DNA of 64,000 nucleotides from Massilia violaceinigra (GTDB lineage Bacteria > Pseudomonadota > Gammaproteobacteria > Burkholderiales > Burkholderiaceae_D). Positions within the stretch are counted from its first letter, which is position 1, and every line of letters begins with the position of its first letter. Both the position numbers and the translations under genes were made by a program. Below are positions 17,466 through 27,621 of the stretch, piece after piece. The notes beneath the pieces are model-generated. The model searched no databases. It saw only the letters and a program-made list of their open reading frames with translations, and was not told the origin of the DNA. The DNA is taken from the NCBI RefSeq assembly GCF_002752675.1, contig NZ_CP024608.1:1550001-1614000 (forward strand), in the 5' to 3' direction.

Positions 17466-17491
17466 CACTGGTGATAGGTAGTTTACCACTG
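17466..17491. promoter_or_regulatory. Imperfect inverted repeat upstream of the antitoxin
   Basis: CACTGGTGAT at one end and TTTACCACTG at the other match as inverted arms at 7 of 10 positions. The element is 27 bases upstream of the antitoxin ATG, where a toxin-antitoxin operator would lie. Weak evidence. Confidence 0.3.
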
Positions 17492-17515
17492 ATGCCTCCC
17501 GCCCAAGGCAGCGCG

Positions 17516-20500
17516 CTACTGCTCCACCTCGATCATATTGTCCCCCGGCTTGCGGTCGATCAGCTTGTTGTCCGGATCGATGCCCGCCTTGTACGGTCGC
17601 GCGCCCACGACCATGGTTACGCTCACGGTATTGCTGTCGACGATGCGCCGTTCGCGCAGCAACGGCTTGCCATCCTTGTCGTCGACGCCGAACTCGATCA
17701 CGTCTTTCAGTGGCGCTTCCGTCTCGTCTCCAAGTTTGCCGGCGCGCAGCTTGAGCGCGCTGGCGCGCAGAGTCACCTCGTACTTGCCGTCCGCGCGTTT
17801 GGTCGCGCTGGCGGACGTGGCCCGGTTCTCGTACAGGACGATGTGCTCGAACAGGTCGTCGATCAGGTAGGCATGCTCGGGCGGCGTGGCGCGGCGCAGC
17901 GCGTCGGTCAGCGCCAGCACGCTCGGATACGGCGCGCCGTGGAAGGCGTGATGCGTCAGCAGCTCGTGCAGCACGGCGTTGATCTTGTCTTCGCCCAGCA
18001 CGTCCTGCAGCCAGTACATGGCCAGCGCGCCCTTGCGGTAGTGGATGTAGTCCTGGTTTTCATTGTGCGCCAGCGGCAGCTCGTACTTGGTTTCCAGCGC
18101 CCGTCCCATCAGGTACTTGTCCAGGTTGTAGCGCAGGAAGCGGCGCATGCGTTCGGGGCCGACCTGCTGCTTCATCACCATCAGCGCCGCATATTCGGAC
18201 AAGGTTTCGCTCAGCACCGTGCTGCCGCGCGTGTTCGCGCCCACCAGCTGGTGGCCCCACCACTGGTGCGCCACTTCGTGGGCCGCCACGTAGAAGGGGT
18301 AGTCGATATCCTTGGGATTGTTGTCGTCGACCCGCGCGATGAAGCCGATGCTTTCGGAAAACGGCACCGTGCCCGGGAACGACTGCGCATACGCGCCGTA
18401 GCGCGGGAATTCGACCACGCGCAGCACCTTGTGCTGGTAGGGGCTGAAATGCTTCGAGTTGTATTCCAGGGCGGCCTTGACCCCGCGGATCATGCGCTCG
18501 ACGTTGAAGTCGTGGCCCGGATGGTAATACACGTCGATCGACACATCCTGCCAGCGGTCGTGCCGCACTTCGTAGCGGGCCGACTGGAAGGCATAGAAAT
18601 TGAGGATCGGCTTGTCCATGCGGTAATGGAAGTAGCGCCGTCCGGCCGACATCCATTCCTTTTCCAGGGTGCCGGGGGCGATCGCCACCTGGTCCGGGCT
18701 GGTGCTGATGACGGCATTGAAGCTGATCCAGTCGGCGTCCACGCGGAGCGAGTTATTCGCCAGCCCGGCCGGGTCGCCGGGCGAGCGCATCGGCGCATGC
18801 GGCGCCAGGCCGTGGCGCTTGCGGTCGCGGTCGTTTTCCAGTTCGAGCGCCGGCTGGTAGCCGATGCGCGGCAACTGGCCATTGTTGAAGAAGGTGCCGT
18901 TGCTCAGCACCGGGGTGTCCGACTCCAGGCCCAGTACCCCGCGCGCCTCGAATTCCACGTCGAATTCGAGCGGCATGCGTTGTCCCGGCAGTAAAGGCGT
19001 GCTCAGCTTGTAGGCGTAGAAGCCGCGTTCGCGGTCGGTGATCAACGGCGTGATTTTCTGGCCGAAGCGCACTTTCATGCTGGTGGCCAGGCGGTCCTGG
19101 CTGATGAACACCTGGGTGATCGGCGCCGTGCCCTTGTTGTCGAGCTGGTAGACGCCGGTCACGGTCAGGCGGCGCTGTTCGGGCACGATCGCCACTTTCA
19201 GGTCGACACCGGTGATGCGCGGCTGCGCCAGCGCCGCGTATTTCTTGTAGCGCAGCTCGTACTCGGCGCGCGTGTTGTCTTTCTGCCACGCGGTCTGGTA
19301 GTCGCCTTCGATGTGCAGGCTGTAGTACAGGATGGCGCCGCTGCCGGCGAAGATCGCCAGCCCGGCCGCGAAGGTGGCCAGCACCGGCAGGCTCAGGTTG
19401 CGGCGCGCCAGCTGGATGCGACTGCCCAGTTCGGCGTTGCAGCCGCGCGGCCAGAACACCAGCGAGGCGACCATCAGCATCAGCGCCGCGCCGCCCCAGT
19501 ACAGCTCGAACCAGCGTTCGCGCACCAAAAAGTGGCCGTAGCCGTTCATGTCGGAATACATGAAGGATGGCGAGGTGCCGTACAGCAGCATCGGATGATC
19601 GAGGCCGAGCGAACTGAAGGTGAGCGTGGCGAAGTAGTACAAAATCATCGCGAAGTACGCCAGGTACTTGTGGTTGATCAGCACCTGCAGCGCGATCGCC
19701 AGCACCGCCAGCAGCGCGTACTGGGGCAGATGGATCAGGAACAGGGTTTGCAGGTACAGGCCGACGTCGATGGCGAAATAGCCGCGGAACAGCTGGATCA
19801 GCATGCCGGCGATCATCACCAGCACCAGCATCAGCACTTGCAGGCCGATCAGGGCGAACAGCTTGGCCAGCATCGGCAGCCAGCTCGGCAGCGGCAGGGC
19901 GTCGAGCATCTGGGCCACGCGCGCCTCGCGTTCGCGCCACACCAGTTCGCCCGCGTAAAAGGTGGTTACCACCAGCATGAACAGCGCGAAGGCCTCGCTG
20001 ATCAGTTCCAGCACCTGGTAGGTGACGGGATAGGTATTGGTGCCGTACATGGAACCGAGGTTGAGCGAGGCGCCGAACACGGCCAGCACGCCGGCCAGGG
20101 CGATCACGGCGAAGTAGACATCCTTGACCGATTCGCGCAGGTTAAGCCAGCTCGACCTGAGCAGCAGCAGGGCCAGGCTGCGCTGCAGGAAGTCCGGCGT
20201 TTCCTGCGAGGCGATGGCGCTGTGCGAGAGGCGCTGCGGGACCTCTCCCTCGGCGCGCCCGGCCGGGCGGCTGTCGGCCGTGGCGGTGAACTGGAAGCGC
20301 CAGTAACCGAGCAGCAGCACCACCAGCGCGAAGCCGCACCACAGGGCGCGGTTGTACAGGACCACACCCTCGAAGGCAATCGCGCGGCTGTTGCGCTCGG
20401 CGATGGTCCAGTATTCGGTGATGCGGATCAGGGCGGTGGTGCCGAAGGGATCGATCAGCGCGGCCAGGGTCTTGTAGTCGAGGTCGCGCGCCAGCGAGGG

Positions 20501-21085
20501 CGCGACGATGTAGCCGATCATCATCACCACGCTGGCCACGTATACCGGCAGCATGCGCCGCGTCAGGGCCGCCAGCACGAAGAAAATCGCGCCGAAGATG
20601 AAGATGTTGGGGAGAATCACGAACAGGTAGGGCCGCAGGTACATCCAGGGCCCGGATGGGCCCAGCCGGTCGGCTTCGATGCCGGGGATGTAGGTGCCCA
20701 GCCAGGCGCCTAGCACGATGCTGGAAAACACCACCGCTAGGGTCAGCGCGGCCCCGAGAAAGCGCCCGAACACATAGTCGTGCTTGGCGATCGGCGCGCT
20801 GAAGAAGAAGTGGTGCATGTCGTATTCAAAATCCTGCTGCACCGAGCGCCCCATCATGGCGGCCATCACGACCACGCCCAGGCAGCCGAGGAAGGCCACC
20901 GTCAGCGCGATCGAGCGCGGGGAGTTGATGAACAGGCGCCCCCCGAAAGTGACGTAGGCATCCTTGAACACGCCGCCGGCGGCGGCCATCCACAGCATCG
21001 CCAGCGCGAAAAACATGCCGAAGTAGACCCAGGTCGATAGCAGCTTGAGCCGCTGGCGCGCTTCAAACAGGGCAATTGCCAACAT
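17516..21085 (-). CDS. ABC-2 permease fused to an M1-type zinc aminopeptidase domain
   Basis: 1,189 aa. The N-terminal half has two blocks of hydrophobic helices of ABC-2 permease type, beginning [20 protein letters not shown] and restarting after about residue 310 with [14 protein letters not shown]. The C-terminal part is an M1 (gluzincin) peptidase: HEVAH at residues 936-940 with the third zinc ligand Glu about 18 residues later in [10 protein letters not shown]. This permease/M1 fusion is a known architecture. The start at 21085 follows the ATPase stop by 11 bases with AAGGTGG before it. Together with the upstream ATPase it forms an exporter whose substrate is unknown; the peptidase domain may process an exported peptide (inference). 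Confidence 0.9.
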   Translation of the reverse strand: MLAIALFEARQRLKLLSTWVYFGMFFALAMLWMAAAGGVFKDAYVTFGGRLFINSPRSIALTVAFLGCLGVVVMAAMMGRSVQQDFEYDMHHFFFSAPIAKHDYVFGRFLGAALTLAVVFSSIVLGAWLGTYIPGIEADRLGPSGPWMYLRPYLFVILPNIFIFGAIFFVLAALTRRMLPVYVASVVMMIGYIVAPSLARDLDYKTLAALIDPFGTTALIRITEYWTIAERNSRAIAFEGVVLYNRALWCGFALVVLLLGYWRFQFTATADSRPAGRAEGEVPQRLSHSAIASQETPDFLQRSLALLLLRSSWLNLRESVKDVYFAVIALAGVLAVFGASLNLGSMYGTNTYPVTYQVLELISEAFALFMLVVTTFYAGELVWREREARVAQMLDALPLPSWLPMLAKLFALIGLQVLMLVLVMIAGMLIQLFRGYFAIDVGLYLQTLFLIHLPQYALLAVLAIALQVLINHKYLAYFAMILYYFATLTFSSLGLDHPMLLYGTSPSFMYSDMNGYGHFLVRERWFELYWGGAALMLMVASLVFWPRGCNAELGSRIQLARRNLSLPVLATFAAGLAIFAGSGAILYYSLHIEGDYQTAWQKDNTRAEYELRYKKYAALAQPRITGVDLKVAIVPEQRRLTVTGVYQLDNKGTAPITQVFISQDRLATSMKVRFGQKITPLITDRERGFYAYKLSTPLLPGQRMPLEFDVEFEARGVLGLESDTPVLSNGTFFNNGQLPRIGYQPALELENDRDRKRHGLAPHAPMRSPGDPAGLANNSLRVDADWISFNAVISTSPDQVAIAPGTLEKEWMSAGRRYFHYRMDKPILNFYAFQSARYEVRHDRWQDVSIDVYYHPGHDFNVERMIRGVKAALEYNSKHFSPYQHKVLRVVEFPRYGAYAQSFPGTVPFSESIGFIARVDDNNPKDIDYPFYVAAHEVAHQWWGHQLVGANTRGSTVLSETLSEYAALMVMKQQVGPERMRRFLRYNLDKYLMGRALETKYELPLAHNENQDYIHYRKGALAMYWLQDVLGEDKINAVLHELLTHHAFHGAPYPSVLALTDALRRATPPEHAYLIDDLFEHIVLYENRATSASATKRADGKYEVTLRASALKLRAGKLGDETEAPLKDVIEFGVDDKDGKPLLRERRIVDSNTVSVTMVVGARPYKAGIDPDNKLIDRKPGDNMIEVEQ

Positions 21086-21096
21086 GGACGCCACCT

Positions 21097-21987
21097 TCAA
21101 CAGTTGCTGGCCGCGACGTGGCGTCCGGCGATGGTGGCGAAGTAGACATCCTCGAGGTCGCCGGCGGCGGGCTCGAAGCCATCGCCCGGATCTTGCTCGG
21201 AGTACACGTGAATCAGGGTGCGGCCGGTCAGCAGGCGGGTCGAGATCACCGCGTGTTCTTTCTGGAAATGGGCCAGCTCGTGCTTGGCGACAAAGCGCGC
21301 CCAGATATGGCCGTCGATATCGTCGATCAGCTTTTGCGGCTCGCCGCACAGCAGCACGTGGCCTTTGTTGATGATGGCCATGTTGGCGCACAGATCGGAT
21401 ACGTCGGACACGATGTGGGTCGACAGCAGCACGGTCTTGTCGTCGCCGATGTCGGAGAGCAGGTTATGGAAGCGCACCCGTTCCTGCGGGTCGAGGCCGG
21501 CGGTCGGTTCGTCGACGATGATCAGCTGCGGGTCGCCCAGCAGGGCCTGGGCAATGCCGAAGCGCTGGCGCATGCCGCCCGAAAAGGTGCCCAGGCGCTG
21601 GTTGCGTACTTCAAACAGATTGGTTTGCTGCAGCAGGCCGTCGACCACTTCGCGGCGCCGGCCGCGGTGCGACAAGCCCTTGAGCACGGCAAAATGGTCG
21701 AGCAGTTCGTAGGCCGTGACTTTGGGGTACAGGCCGAAGTCCTGGGGCAGGTAGCCGAGCAGGCGGCGGATATCGTCCTTGTCGTCGAGCACGTCGAGGT
21801 CGCCGAAGAAGACCGAACCGGAGTCGCACTCCTGCAAGGTGGCGAGGGTGCGCATCAGGGTCGACTTGCCCGCCCCGTTCGGGCCGAGCAGCCCGAACAT
21901 CCCGCTGGGGATGGTGAGGGTAACTTTATCCAAGGCAACTACGCCATTGGCGTATGTCTTGGATAAATTCCTGATGCGTAATTCCAT
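21097..21987 (-). CDS. ABC transporter ATP-binding protein (partner of the permease-peptidase)
   Basis: 296 aa. Walker [10 protein letters not shown], signature [15 protein letters not shown], Walker [13 protein letters not shown], and a switch His in [10 protein letters not shown]. The C-terminal 80 residues follow the usual drug/Na+ exporter ATPase layout. [12 protein letters not shown] at 21987 is chosen as start since AGGAG lies 7-8 bases upstream. It is the first gene of a two-gene operon with the permease-M1 fusion. Confidence 0.93.
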   Translation of the reverse strand: MELRIRNLSKTYANGVVALDKVTLTIPSGMFGLLGPNGAGKSTLMRTLATLQECDSGSVFFGDLDVLDDKDDIRRLLGYLPQDFGLYPKVTAYELLDHFAVLKGLSHRGRRREVVDGLLQQTNLFEVRNQRLGTFSGGMRQRFGIAQALLGDPQLIIVDEPTAGLDPQERVRFHNLLSDIGDDKTVLLSTHIVSDVSDLCANMAIINKGHVLLCGEPQKLIDDIDGHIWARFVAKHELAHFQKEHAVISTRLLTGRTLIHVYSEQDPGDGFEPAAGDLEDVYFATIAGRHVAASNC

Positions 21988-22187
21988 GCCTGACTCCTGA
22001 TACGGTCGCTGTACGTACGCCTGGCGGATAGCTGAGCGCACTTTCTAGAGTTGCATTGTATAAAATTTGACCGCGCCACGGCCCGCCCGTTGCGATGCAC
22101 CGCAATTTGATGGGCTCAGATTGCACAAATGGGGGAGTGGATGAGTGGGTACCGTCGGCCGTCGGCCGTCGCATTCGCCAGTCACCC

Positions 22188-22283
22188 GCCGTCCGCCGTC
22201 CGCCGTCCGCCGTCCGCCGTCCGCCGTCCGTCATCCGTCATCCGTCGTCAGCCGCCCGCCGTCCGTCATCCGCCGCCAGCCCC
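22188..22283 (+). repeat. Degenerate 7-bp tandem repeat (CGCCGTC)
   Basis: CCGCCGT/CCGTCAT-type heptamers repeat many times, perfect in the middle (about 22188-22230) and degenerate towards 22283. A shorter run of GTCGGCC lies just before, near 22153. Non-coding. Confidence 0.85.
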
Positions 22284-22299
22284 CGCCAGCCGCCCGTCT

Positions 22300-22379
22300 C
22301 CCCCGCGCAGGCGGGGGTCCAAGTTCGCTCCGCAGCCGATGACTGAGCTGACAAACTTGGACCCCCGCCTGCGCGGGGG
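22300..22379. repeat. Perfect 26-bp inverted repeat (REP-like hairpin)
   Basis: Arms at 22300-22325 and 22354-22379 are exact reverse complements around a 28-base loop. Each arm itself contains the small palindrome CCCCCGC...GCGGGGG. Similar CCCCGCCTGCGCGGGG sequence recurs at 25912-25927, so this looks like a dispersed REP-type element. Confidence 0.85.
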
Positions 22380-22380
22380 C

Positions 22381-22560
22381 GACGGTGGTGAGGCCAGCGA
22401 CGGTGGTGAGGCCTGCGACGGTGGTGAGGCCTGCGACGGTGGTGAGGCCTGCGACGGTGGTGAGGCCTGCGACGGTGGTGAGACCTGCGACGGTGGTGAG
22501 ACCTGCAACGGTGGTGAGGCCTGCGACGGTGGTAAGGCCAGCCACGGTGGTAAGGCCAGC
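22381..22560 (+). repeat. 18-bp tandem repeat, ten copies
   Basis: Unit GACGGTGGTGAGGCCTGC repeats exactly every 18 bases for ten copies with a few substitutions (GAGACC, AAGGCC variants) and a degenerate eleventh. The period is a multiple of three and every frame stays open, but no ribosome site or credible protein is attached. No spacers exist, so this is not a CRISPR. Confidence 0.9.
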
Positions 22561-22621
22561 CACGGGGGAGGCCGCTAGCGGTTCAAAGGCGGCTATCACG
22601 GCTTCAGCGTTCGTGGCCAAC

Positions 22622-23818
22622 TTAACTCCGAAACAACACATCCTCCCGGTTGAACCACCAGCGGCACCACGCCAGCAACGCCCCCGCGATCAGTGTGGTG
22701 GACAGCAAAATGGCCGAAAACATGCGGTAATCCATGGTTCCCTTCACCAGTTCCTTCATCGCCAGCGACACATTGGTCAGCGGCACCATCGACCAGAACC
22801 AGTTCAGCTCCACCCCCGGCAGCATGGCCACGACAATCGGCACGATCAGCAGCATCATCAGCGGCGAAATCATGCCCGACGCCTCCTTGTAGCTCTTGGC
22901 GTAGATCGAAATCGACAGCAGGATCGAGGCGAAGATGGCGGCCGTCGGCACCAGCATCAGCGCCACCATGGCCAGGTCGCGCGCGCCGATCGCACGCACC
23001 ATCTGCGCCAGGCCGCCTTCGAGCGAGCCGCCGAACAAGGCCAGCAGCAAACCCATGCTGGCCACCATCAGCAGCGCCGAGGTCAATCCCACGGTAAACA
23101 ACACCAGGAACTTGGCCAGCACCAGCGAGGTGCGCGCAATCGGCGCCAGCAGCAAGGTTTCGAGCGTGCCGCGCTCCTTCTCGCCGGCGCCAAGGTCGAT
23201 GGCCGGGTACATCGCCGCCATCAGGCACACCATCAGCAAAATGTAGGGCAAAAAGCCCCCCACCAGCGCACCCATGCGCTCGCGCGTGCCGGCGGTCGAC
23301 AGTTCTTCCAGTTCGATCGGATTAAGGGCAAAGCGCAGCTCCGCGCGGCTCATGTTCATGGCCGACAGCGCCTGCTCGCGCAGCGCCCCGTTGTGCGCGT
23401 CGATCACGGCCGCCACCCGCTTGTGGGTCATGTCGAGCGCCACCGCGTTGTTGTAGTGCAGCGTCACCCGGGCCTGGCGGTGCGCCGCCATGGCCTCCTC
23501 GAACCCGTCGGGTATCACGATCGCAAAGGTGATGCGGTCGTTATCGATGGCGGCCTTGATCGCGTCCTGATTGGCCAGCGGCACCTCGCGCAAGCCTTTT
23601 TCGCGCGCGAAGCGCTCGCTCAGCCCGGGCGCATTGTCCTTGCCGAACAGGGCGTAGCTCAGTTCCTTGTGCTGGGCTTTCTTGAAAATGGTCGACGACA
23701 GGTAGCCCAGGCCGCCGAAGATCATCGGCATGGCGACGATCGGCAGCAGCAGGGTGAAGATGAAGGTCTTGCGGTCGCGCAGCAGCTCCAGCAATTCCTT
23801 GAGATACACGGTCCACAT
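22622..23818 (-). CDS. natB: ABC-2 type permease, NatB-like
   Basis: 398 aa. An N-terminal TM (FIFTLLLPIVAMPMIFGGLG) is followed by a large extracytoplasmic domain and then five or more TM helices from about residue 190 (GGFLPYILLMVCLMAAMYPA). AGEKERGTLETLLLAPI is the typical signature of NatB/CcmB-like permeases. It starts 3 bases after the ATPase stop. NatAB systems export Na+ or other small substrates; the substrate here is not determined. Confidence 0.85.
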   Translation of the reverse strand: MWTVYLKELLELLRDRKTFIFTLLLPIVAMPMIFGGLGYLSSTIFKKAQHKELSYALFGKDNAPGLSERFAREKGLREVPLANQDAIKAAIDNDRITFAIVIPDGFEEAMAAHRQARVTLHYNNAVALDMTHKRVAAVIDAHNGALREQALSAMNMSRAELRFALNPIELEELSTAGTRERMGALVGGFLPYILLMVCLMAAMYPAIDLGAGEKERGTLETLLLAPIARTSLVLAKFLVLFTVGLTSALLMVASMGLLLALFGGSLEGGLAQMVRAIGARDLAMVALMLVPTAAIFASILLSISIYAKSYKEASGMISPLMMLLIVPIVVAMLPGVELNWFWSMVPLTNVSLAMKELVKGTMDYRMFSAILLSTTLIAGALLAWCRWWFNREDVLFRS

Positions 23819-23821
23819 GGT

Positions 23822-24601
23822 TCAGTTTTCCTGTTTGATGACATGCACGAAGGCGTCGTACAGGTCGTGGCTGCCGCCCAGCTCGCGCAACTCGGCGACG
23901 CTGCCGTTGAAGGCGCTGCGGCCGCGGTTGATGATGCAGACCCGGTCGCACAGCTTCTCGACCTCGTGCAGGTGGTGGGTGGAAAAAATCAGGGGAATGC
24001 GCAGGGCCTTGTAGCTGGCGATGAATTCGAGCAGCACGCGCGCCGACATCACGTCCAGCCCGGTGGTCGGTTCGTCCAGAATCACCACCTGCGGCTCGTG
24101 CACGACGGTGCGGGCGATCGCGCACTTCTGCTTCATGCCGGTCGATAGGTCGTCGGCGCGCTTGTGGGCGTAGGCGTGCATGTCGAGCTGCTCGAACAGC
24201 GCGTCGCAGCGCTGCTTGAGGCGGGCCGGGGCCATGCCGTGCAGGCGCCCGAAGTACTCGACGTTCTCGCGCGCGCTCAGGCGCCCGTACAGGCCGGTTG
24301 AGCCGGACAGGAAGCCGACCCGCTGGCGCGCCCGGATCGGATCGGCCACGATATCGATATCGTCGATGAAGGCGCTGCCGGCGTCCGGGCGCAGCGCGGT
24401 CGACAGGATGCGCAGGGTGGTGGTCTTGCCGGCCCCGTTCGGGCCCAACAGGCCCAGCACTTCGCCGGGCGCGCAGGAGAAACTGACATCGCGCACCGCA
24501 TGGAACCAGCCATCGCTCTCGCGCACGTCGCGCTGGCGGGCGCGCCGCTCCTTGTGTACCGTCGCGGCGAAGCGCTTGGCCAGGTGTTTCACCTCGATCA
24601 T
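23822..24601 (-). CDS. natA: ABC transporter ATP-binding protein, NatA-like
   Basis: 259 aa. Walker [10 protein letters not shown], signature [14 protein letters not shown], Walker [13 protein letters not shown], and H-loop [12 protein letters not shown]. Start [11 protein letters not shown] at 24601 has AAGGAA five bases upstream; longer frames run into unrelated upstream sequence. The short insertion [18 protein letters not shown] between the first strands is typical of NatA homologues in this group. First gene of the natAB operon. Confidence 0.9.
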   Translation of the reverse strand: MIEVKHLAKRFAATVHKERRARQRDVRESDGWFHAVRDVSFSCAPGEVLGLLGPNGAGKTTTLRILSTALRPDAGSAFIDDIDIVADPIRARQRVGFLSGSTGLYGRLSARENVEYFGRLHGMAPARLKQRCDALFEQLDMHAYAHKRADDLSTGMKQKCAIARTVVHEPQVVILDEPTTGLDVMSARVLLEFIASYKALRIPLIFSTHHLHEVEKLCDRVCIINRGRSAFNGSVAELRELGGSHDLYDAFVHVIKQEN

Positions 24602-24700
24602 CGGGTTCCTTCTCTCAAAGCGTGAGGGTAGCACGCACAAATTCACGGCCGCAAGCACGGCAGGCCGCCACAGCGGGCCGGAAATGTGGATAATGGGTCC

Positions 24701-25162
24701 ATGGACAGTGCCATCAAAGAAAAAGTACTCGCCGTCGCCGGCAGCGGGCGCAATGCGGCCGAATGGACCGCGTATTTCCGCGTCACCCTCGGCCTGTACT
24801 ACCTGGCCGGGCTGATGACGTCCGACACCATCGATTTCAAGAAGGTCGACCGCGCTTTCAACCAGTTCATCTACCATACCATCGGCAAGGGCCACACGAT
24901 CACCAGCGTGCTGCAGTTCATGAGCGGGGCGAAAGTGGTGCCGGTGGTGTCCGCGCCGCGCTTCATTGCCGCGTTTTCCGAGCATTGTCCGGACGTGCCG
25001 TCGGACACCATTCCATTTTTGCTGCAGCTGAACCTGGGCGTGGCGAAAAACATCTCCGGCATCGATGTCGCCGGACCTCTGCTCGACTGGATCGAACGCC
25101 AGACGGCCCCGGCCGTGGTCGAGGCCGCAGCTGGCGACCCGCCCGGGCCGGACGTCCTATAA
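24701..25162 (+). CDS. Hypothetical protein, about 153 aa
   Basis: Unrecognised. A helical, probably soluble protein with TAYFRVTLGLYYLAGLMTSD, KVDRAFNQFIYHTIGKGHTI and a Pro/Gly-rich end. Either ATG at 24701 or GTG at 24686 could be the start; neither has an ideal ribosome site. It lies 30 bases before coq7 on the same strand and may be cotranscribed with it. Confidence 0.55.
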   Translation: MDSAIKEKVLAVAGSGRNAAEWTAYFRVTLGLYYLAGLMTSDTIDFKKVDRAFNQFIYHTIGKGHTITSVLQFMSGAKVVPVVSAPRFIAAFSEHCPDVPSDTIPFLLQLNLGVAKNISGIDVAGPLLDWIERQTAPAVVEAAAGDPPGPDVL

Positions 25163-25192
25163 TGGCGTTTTATCGCTACCGGGGCAGCGCGT

Positions 25193-25837
25193 ATGTCAGC
25201 ACAACGATCCATCAATCCACTCGACCAGCTGATCGTCAGCATGGACAAGGCCCTGCGCGTGATCGCGGGCGTGGCATCGGCATCGCGGCCGACCCCGGCG
25301 GCGCACGCCGATGACGGCCAGCTCGACGAAGCGGAACAGCGCCGCAGCGCCGGCCTGATGCGGGTCAACCACGTGGGCGAAGTGTGCGCGCAAGCGCTGT
25401 ACAACTCGCAATCGCGCTTTGCCAAGACCGAGGCGATGCGGCTGCAGTTCGCCGAGGCGGGGCGCGAGGAAGAGGATCATCTGGCGTGGACGGCGCAGCG
25501 GCTGGCCGAGCTGGGGTCGCAGCCGAGTTTGCTCAATCCCTTGTGGTATGCGGGAGCGTATGCACTGGGCACGGTGGCGGCGCAACTGGGCGACGCGCGC
25601 AGCCTGGGGTTCGTGGTCGAGACCGAGCGCCAGGTGGAGGCGCATCTGAACAGCCATCTCGATTTGCTGCCGGTGCAGGATGCCAAGTCGCGTGCGATCG
25701 TGGACCAGATGCGGGTCGACGAGATTGCGCACGGCGCGGCGGCGCAGGCGCTGGGCGCGGTGGACGTGCCGCTGCCGGTGCGCGGCGTGATGAGTGCGAT
25801 GGCGAAGGTGATGACGACGACGGCGTATTACGTTTGA
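25193..25837 (+). CDS. coq7: Coq7-type demethoxyubiquinone hydroxylase
   Basis: 214 aa di-iron monooxygenase hydroxylating the ring of 2-polyprenyl-3-methyl-6-methoxy-benzoquinol, the penultimate step of ubiquinone synthesis, at the inner membrane. Ferritin-like ligands appear in order: E in [15 protein letters not shown], EExxH in EEEDHLAW, E in [11 protein letters not shown] and ExxH in DEIAHGAAA. This family replaces UbiF in many betaproteobacteria. Length is normal. Confidence 0.95.
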   Translation: MSAQRSINPLDQLIVSMDKALRVIAGVASASRPTPAAHADDGQLDEAEQRRSAGLMRVNHVGEVCAQALYNSQSRFAKTEAMRLQFAEAGREEEDHLAWTAQRLAELGSQPSLLNPLWYAGAYALGTVAAQLGDARSLGFVVETERQVEAHLNSHLDLLPVQDAKSRAIVDQMRVDEIAHGAAAQALGAVDVPLPVRGVMSAMAKVMTTTAYYV

Positions 25838-25883
25838 TGCTGCCATAAGAGCTCCCGCTGACGCCCTGGTTCACCACTTACCC

Positions 25884-25927
25884 GTCGTTCCTGCCACTGG
25901 CAGAAACGACTCCCCGCCTGCGCGGGG
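25884..25927. repeat. Two-stem REP-like element between convergent genes
   Basis: A stem GTCGTT-C-CTGCC / GGCAG-A-AACGAC (25884-25910) is followed by CCCCGC-CTGC-GCGGGG (25912-25927). It lies between the ends of coq7 and osmC and could serve as a bidirectional terminator; the second stem resembles the large inverted repeat at 22300-22379. Confidence 0.65.
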
Positions 25928-25950
25928 ACGACGGATAGACGGCTAACGGC

Positions 25951-26373
25951 TTACCCTTCAATAATCTCAAACGAATGCGTGATCTCGGCCATCTTGGCCA
26001 GCATGATCGACGCTGAGCAATATTTGTCGTGCGACAGGCTCACCGCGCGCTCGACCGCACCAGGCTTCAGATTTTTCCCCGTCACCGTGAAGTGAAAGTG
26101 GATCTTGGTAAATACCTTGGGATCGGTCTCCGCGCGCTCGGCTTTCAAACTCACGTCGCAGCCGCGCACATCCTCGCGGCCACGCTTGAGAATGAGCACC
26201 ACGTCATACGCGGTGCATCCGCCGGTACCGAGCAGCACCATTTCCATCGGCCGTGGCGCCAGGTTGTGGCCGCCGCCTTCGGGCGCGCCATCCATGCTGA
26301 CCATGTGGCCCGACCCTGTCTGCGCCCGAAAACTCATGCCCGAGGGACCGTTCCAGCTGACTGTGACTTCCAT
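25951..26373 (-). CDS. OsmC family peroxiredoxin-like protein
   Basis: 140 aa. Both reactive cysteines of the family are present: one in GTGGCTAYDVV (about residue 53) and one in SHDKYCSASIML (about residue 118). OsmC/YhfA proteins reduce organic hydroperoxides or sense them as dimers. The N-terminus MEVTVSWNGPSGMSF fits the YhfA subgroup. Convergent with coq7, separated by the REP-like element. Confidence 0.88.
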   Translation of the reverse strand: MEVTVSWNGPSGMSFRAQTGSGHMVSMDGAPEGGGHNLAPRPMEMVLLGTGGCTAYDVVLILKRGREDVRGCDVSLKAERAETDPKVFTKIHFHFTVTGKNLKPGAVERAVSLSHDKYCSASIMLAKMAEITHSFEIIEG

Positions 26374-26436
26374 TGCATTCTCCGATCATTGTGTCGGCCT
26401 ATTGTAATGGAGCCCGCGCGCCCGTGCTGAGAGCGC

Positions 26437-27621
26437 CTACACCGACAGCACGTAGCGCTCGCTCTTCATGCGCCAGCTGGCAAACGCCACCGCCCCCAGG
26501 GCCGGCAGCATCGAACTGAGGAAGGTCAGCACGAACGGCAGCGCGCCCAGATCCTGGCCCTTGGCCAGCTCGCGCAGCAGGGTCTGGTTGGACAGCATCG
26601 GCACCACATACATCCAGGTCGCCGTCTTCAGGTCCAGCACCGACACCGCCACCCCCGGCAACATCGGCAACAGGATCACGAGGCTGAGCATGCTCTGGGC
26701 TTCCTTGAACGATTTCGCATTCATCGCCAGCGCGATGTGCAGGCCGGCCGCGAACAGCGACAGCGGAATGGTCGCCACGCACACCAGGGCCAGCTGGGCC
26801 GAGGTGACGCGCCAGCTCATGCCGATTTCTTCCAGCGGCAGCCAGGACAGCACGGCATGCGCCAGCGCCAGTTCCAGGGTGATGCCGATCACGGCCAGCG
26901 AGCCGGCCGCCAGCCATTTGCCGGTGATCAGCGACCACGGACTGGCCGGCTGGGCCATCAGCACTTCGAGCGAGCGACGCTCGCGTTCGCCGGCGGTGCT
27001 GTCGACCGCCGCCGACAAGCCGCAAATAAACGCCGGGAAAAACAGGAAGCCGAGAATGGCGCCGATCAGCCCGGCCGAGCGTGCCGCAGTGCTGCCGGTG
27101 TCGAAGCGCTGCAGGCGCACCGGCGCCATGGTGGCCGGCGAGACGCCGTGCGCCAGCAGGCGGGCGCTGCTGATGTTCGAGCTGTAGCTGTGTAGCACTT
27201 CTTCGATGTCGCGCTGGCGCTGGCCGTTGTCGCTGGCCGAGTCGAACCAGAGCTCGATGCCGGCCGGCCGCATGGCCTGGTAGTGTTCGCCGAAGGCGGG
27301 GTCGAGCCGCAGCAGGGCCACCACTTTACGTGCGCGCAGCAGCTCGGCGATGGCGTCTTCCTTCATCTCGCCCATCGGCACGACGGTGATATTTTTTTGC
27401 TTGAGCTGGGCCATCAGGTTGGGGGCCTGGGCGGCGTTGACGACCGCCAGTTGCATGCCTTCGCGCTCGGAGCGGGTGGCGCGTCCGATCTGCTGGTTGA
27501 GCATGTAGCCGAGCATGAGCGGGTACATCAGGGTGAACAGGGACAGCAGGACCAGCGCGCGCCGGTCGCGCAGCGTTTCCTTGAATTCCTTGAGAAAAAC
27601 GACCAGGAATGCCGGCTTCAT
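26437..27621 (-). CDS. ABC-2 type permease, NatB-like
   Basis: 394 aa. First TM at residues 24-44 (LVLLSLFTLMYPLMLGYML), a large extracytoplasmic region, then several TMs from about residue 190, with SAGLIGAILGFLFFPAFICG and STAGERERRSLEVLMAQPA, the permease motif. The ATG at 27621 overlaps the stop of the ATPase gene (ATGA), so longer frames are rejected. Similar in layout to the NatB-like permease at 22622 but diverged, so probably a paralogous exporter. Confidence 0.85.
   Translation of the reverse strand: MKPAFLVVFLKEFKETLRDRRALVLLSLFTLMYPLMLGYMLNQQIGRATRSEREGMQLAVVNAAQAPNLMAQLKQKNITVVPMGEMKEDAIAELLRARKVVALLRLDPAFGEHYQAMRPAGIELWFDSASDNGQRQRDIEEVLHSYSSNISSARLLAHGVSPATMAPVRLQRFDTGSTAARSAGLIGAILGFLFFPAFICGLSAAVDSTAGERERRSLEVLMAQPASPWSLITGKWLAAGSLAVIGITLELALAHAVLSWLPLEEIGMSWRVTSAQLALVCVATIPLSLFAAGLHIALAMNAKSFKEAQSMLSLVILLPMLPGVAVSVLDLKTATWMYVVPMLSNQTLLRELAKGQDLGALPFVLTFLSSMLPALGAVAFASWRMKSERYVLSV

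Noticed and set aside
22381..22560. CRISPR-like array
   Set aside because: Units are directly adjacent 18-mers without spacers, so it is a simple tandem repeat.
22129..22578. Repeat-containing proteins encoded in the 22.1-22.6 kb gap
   Set aside because: Open frames exist only because the repeats (period 18) contain no stops; no ribosome site or conserved domain.
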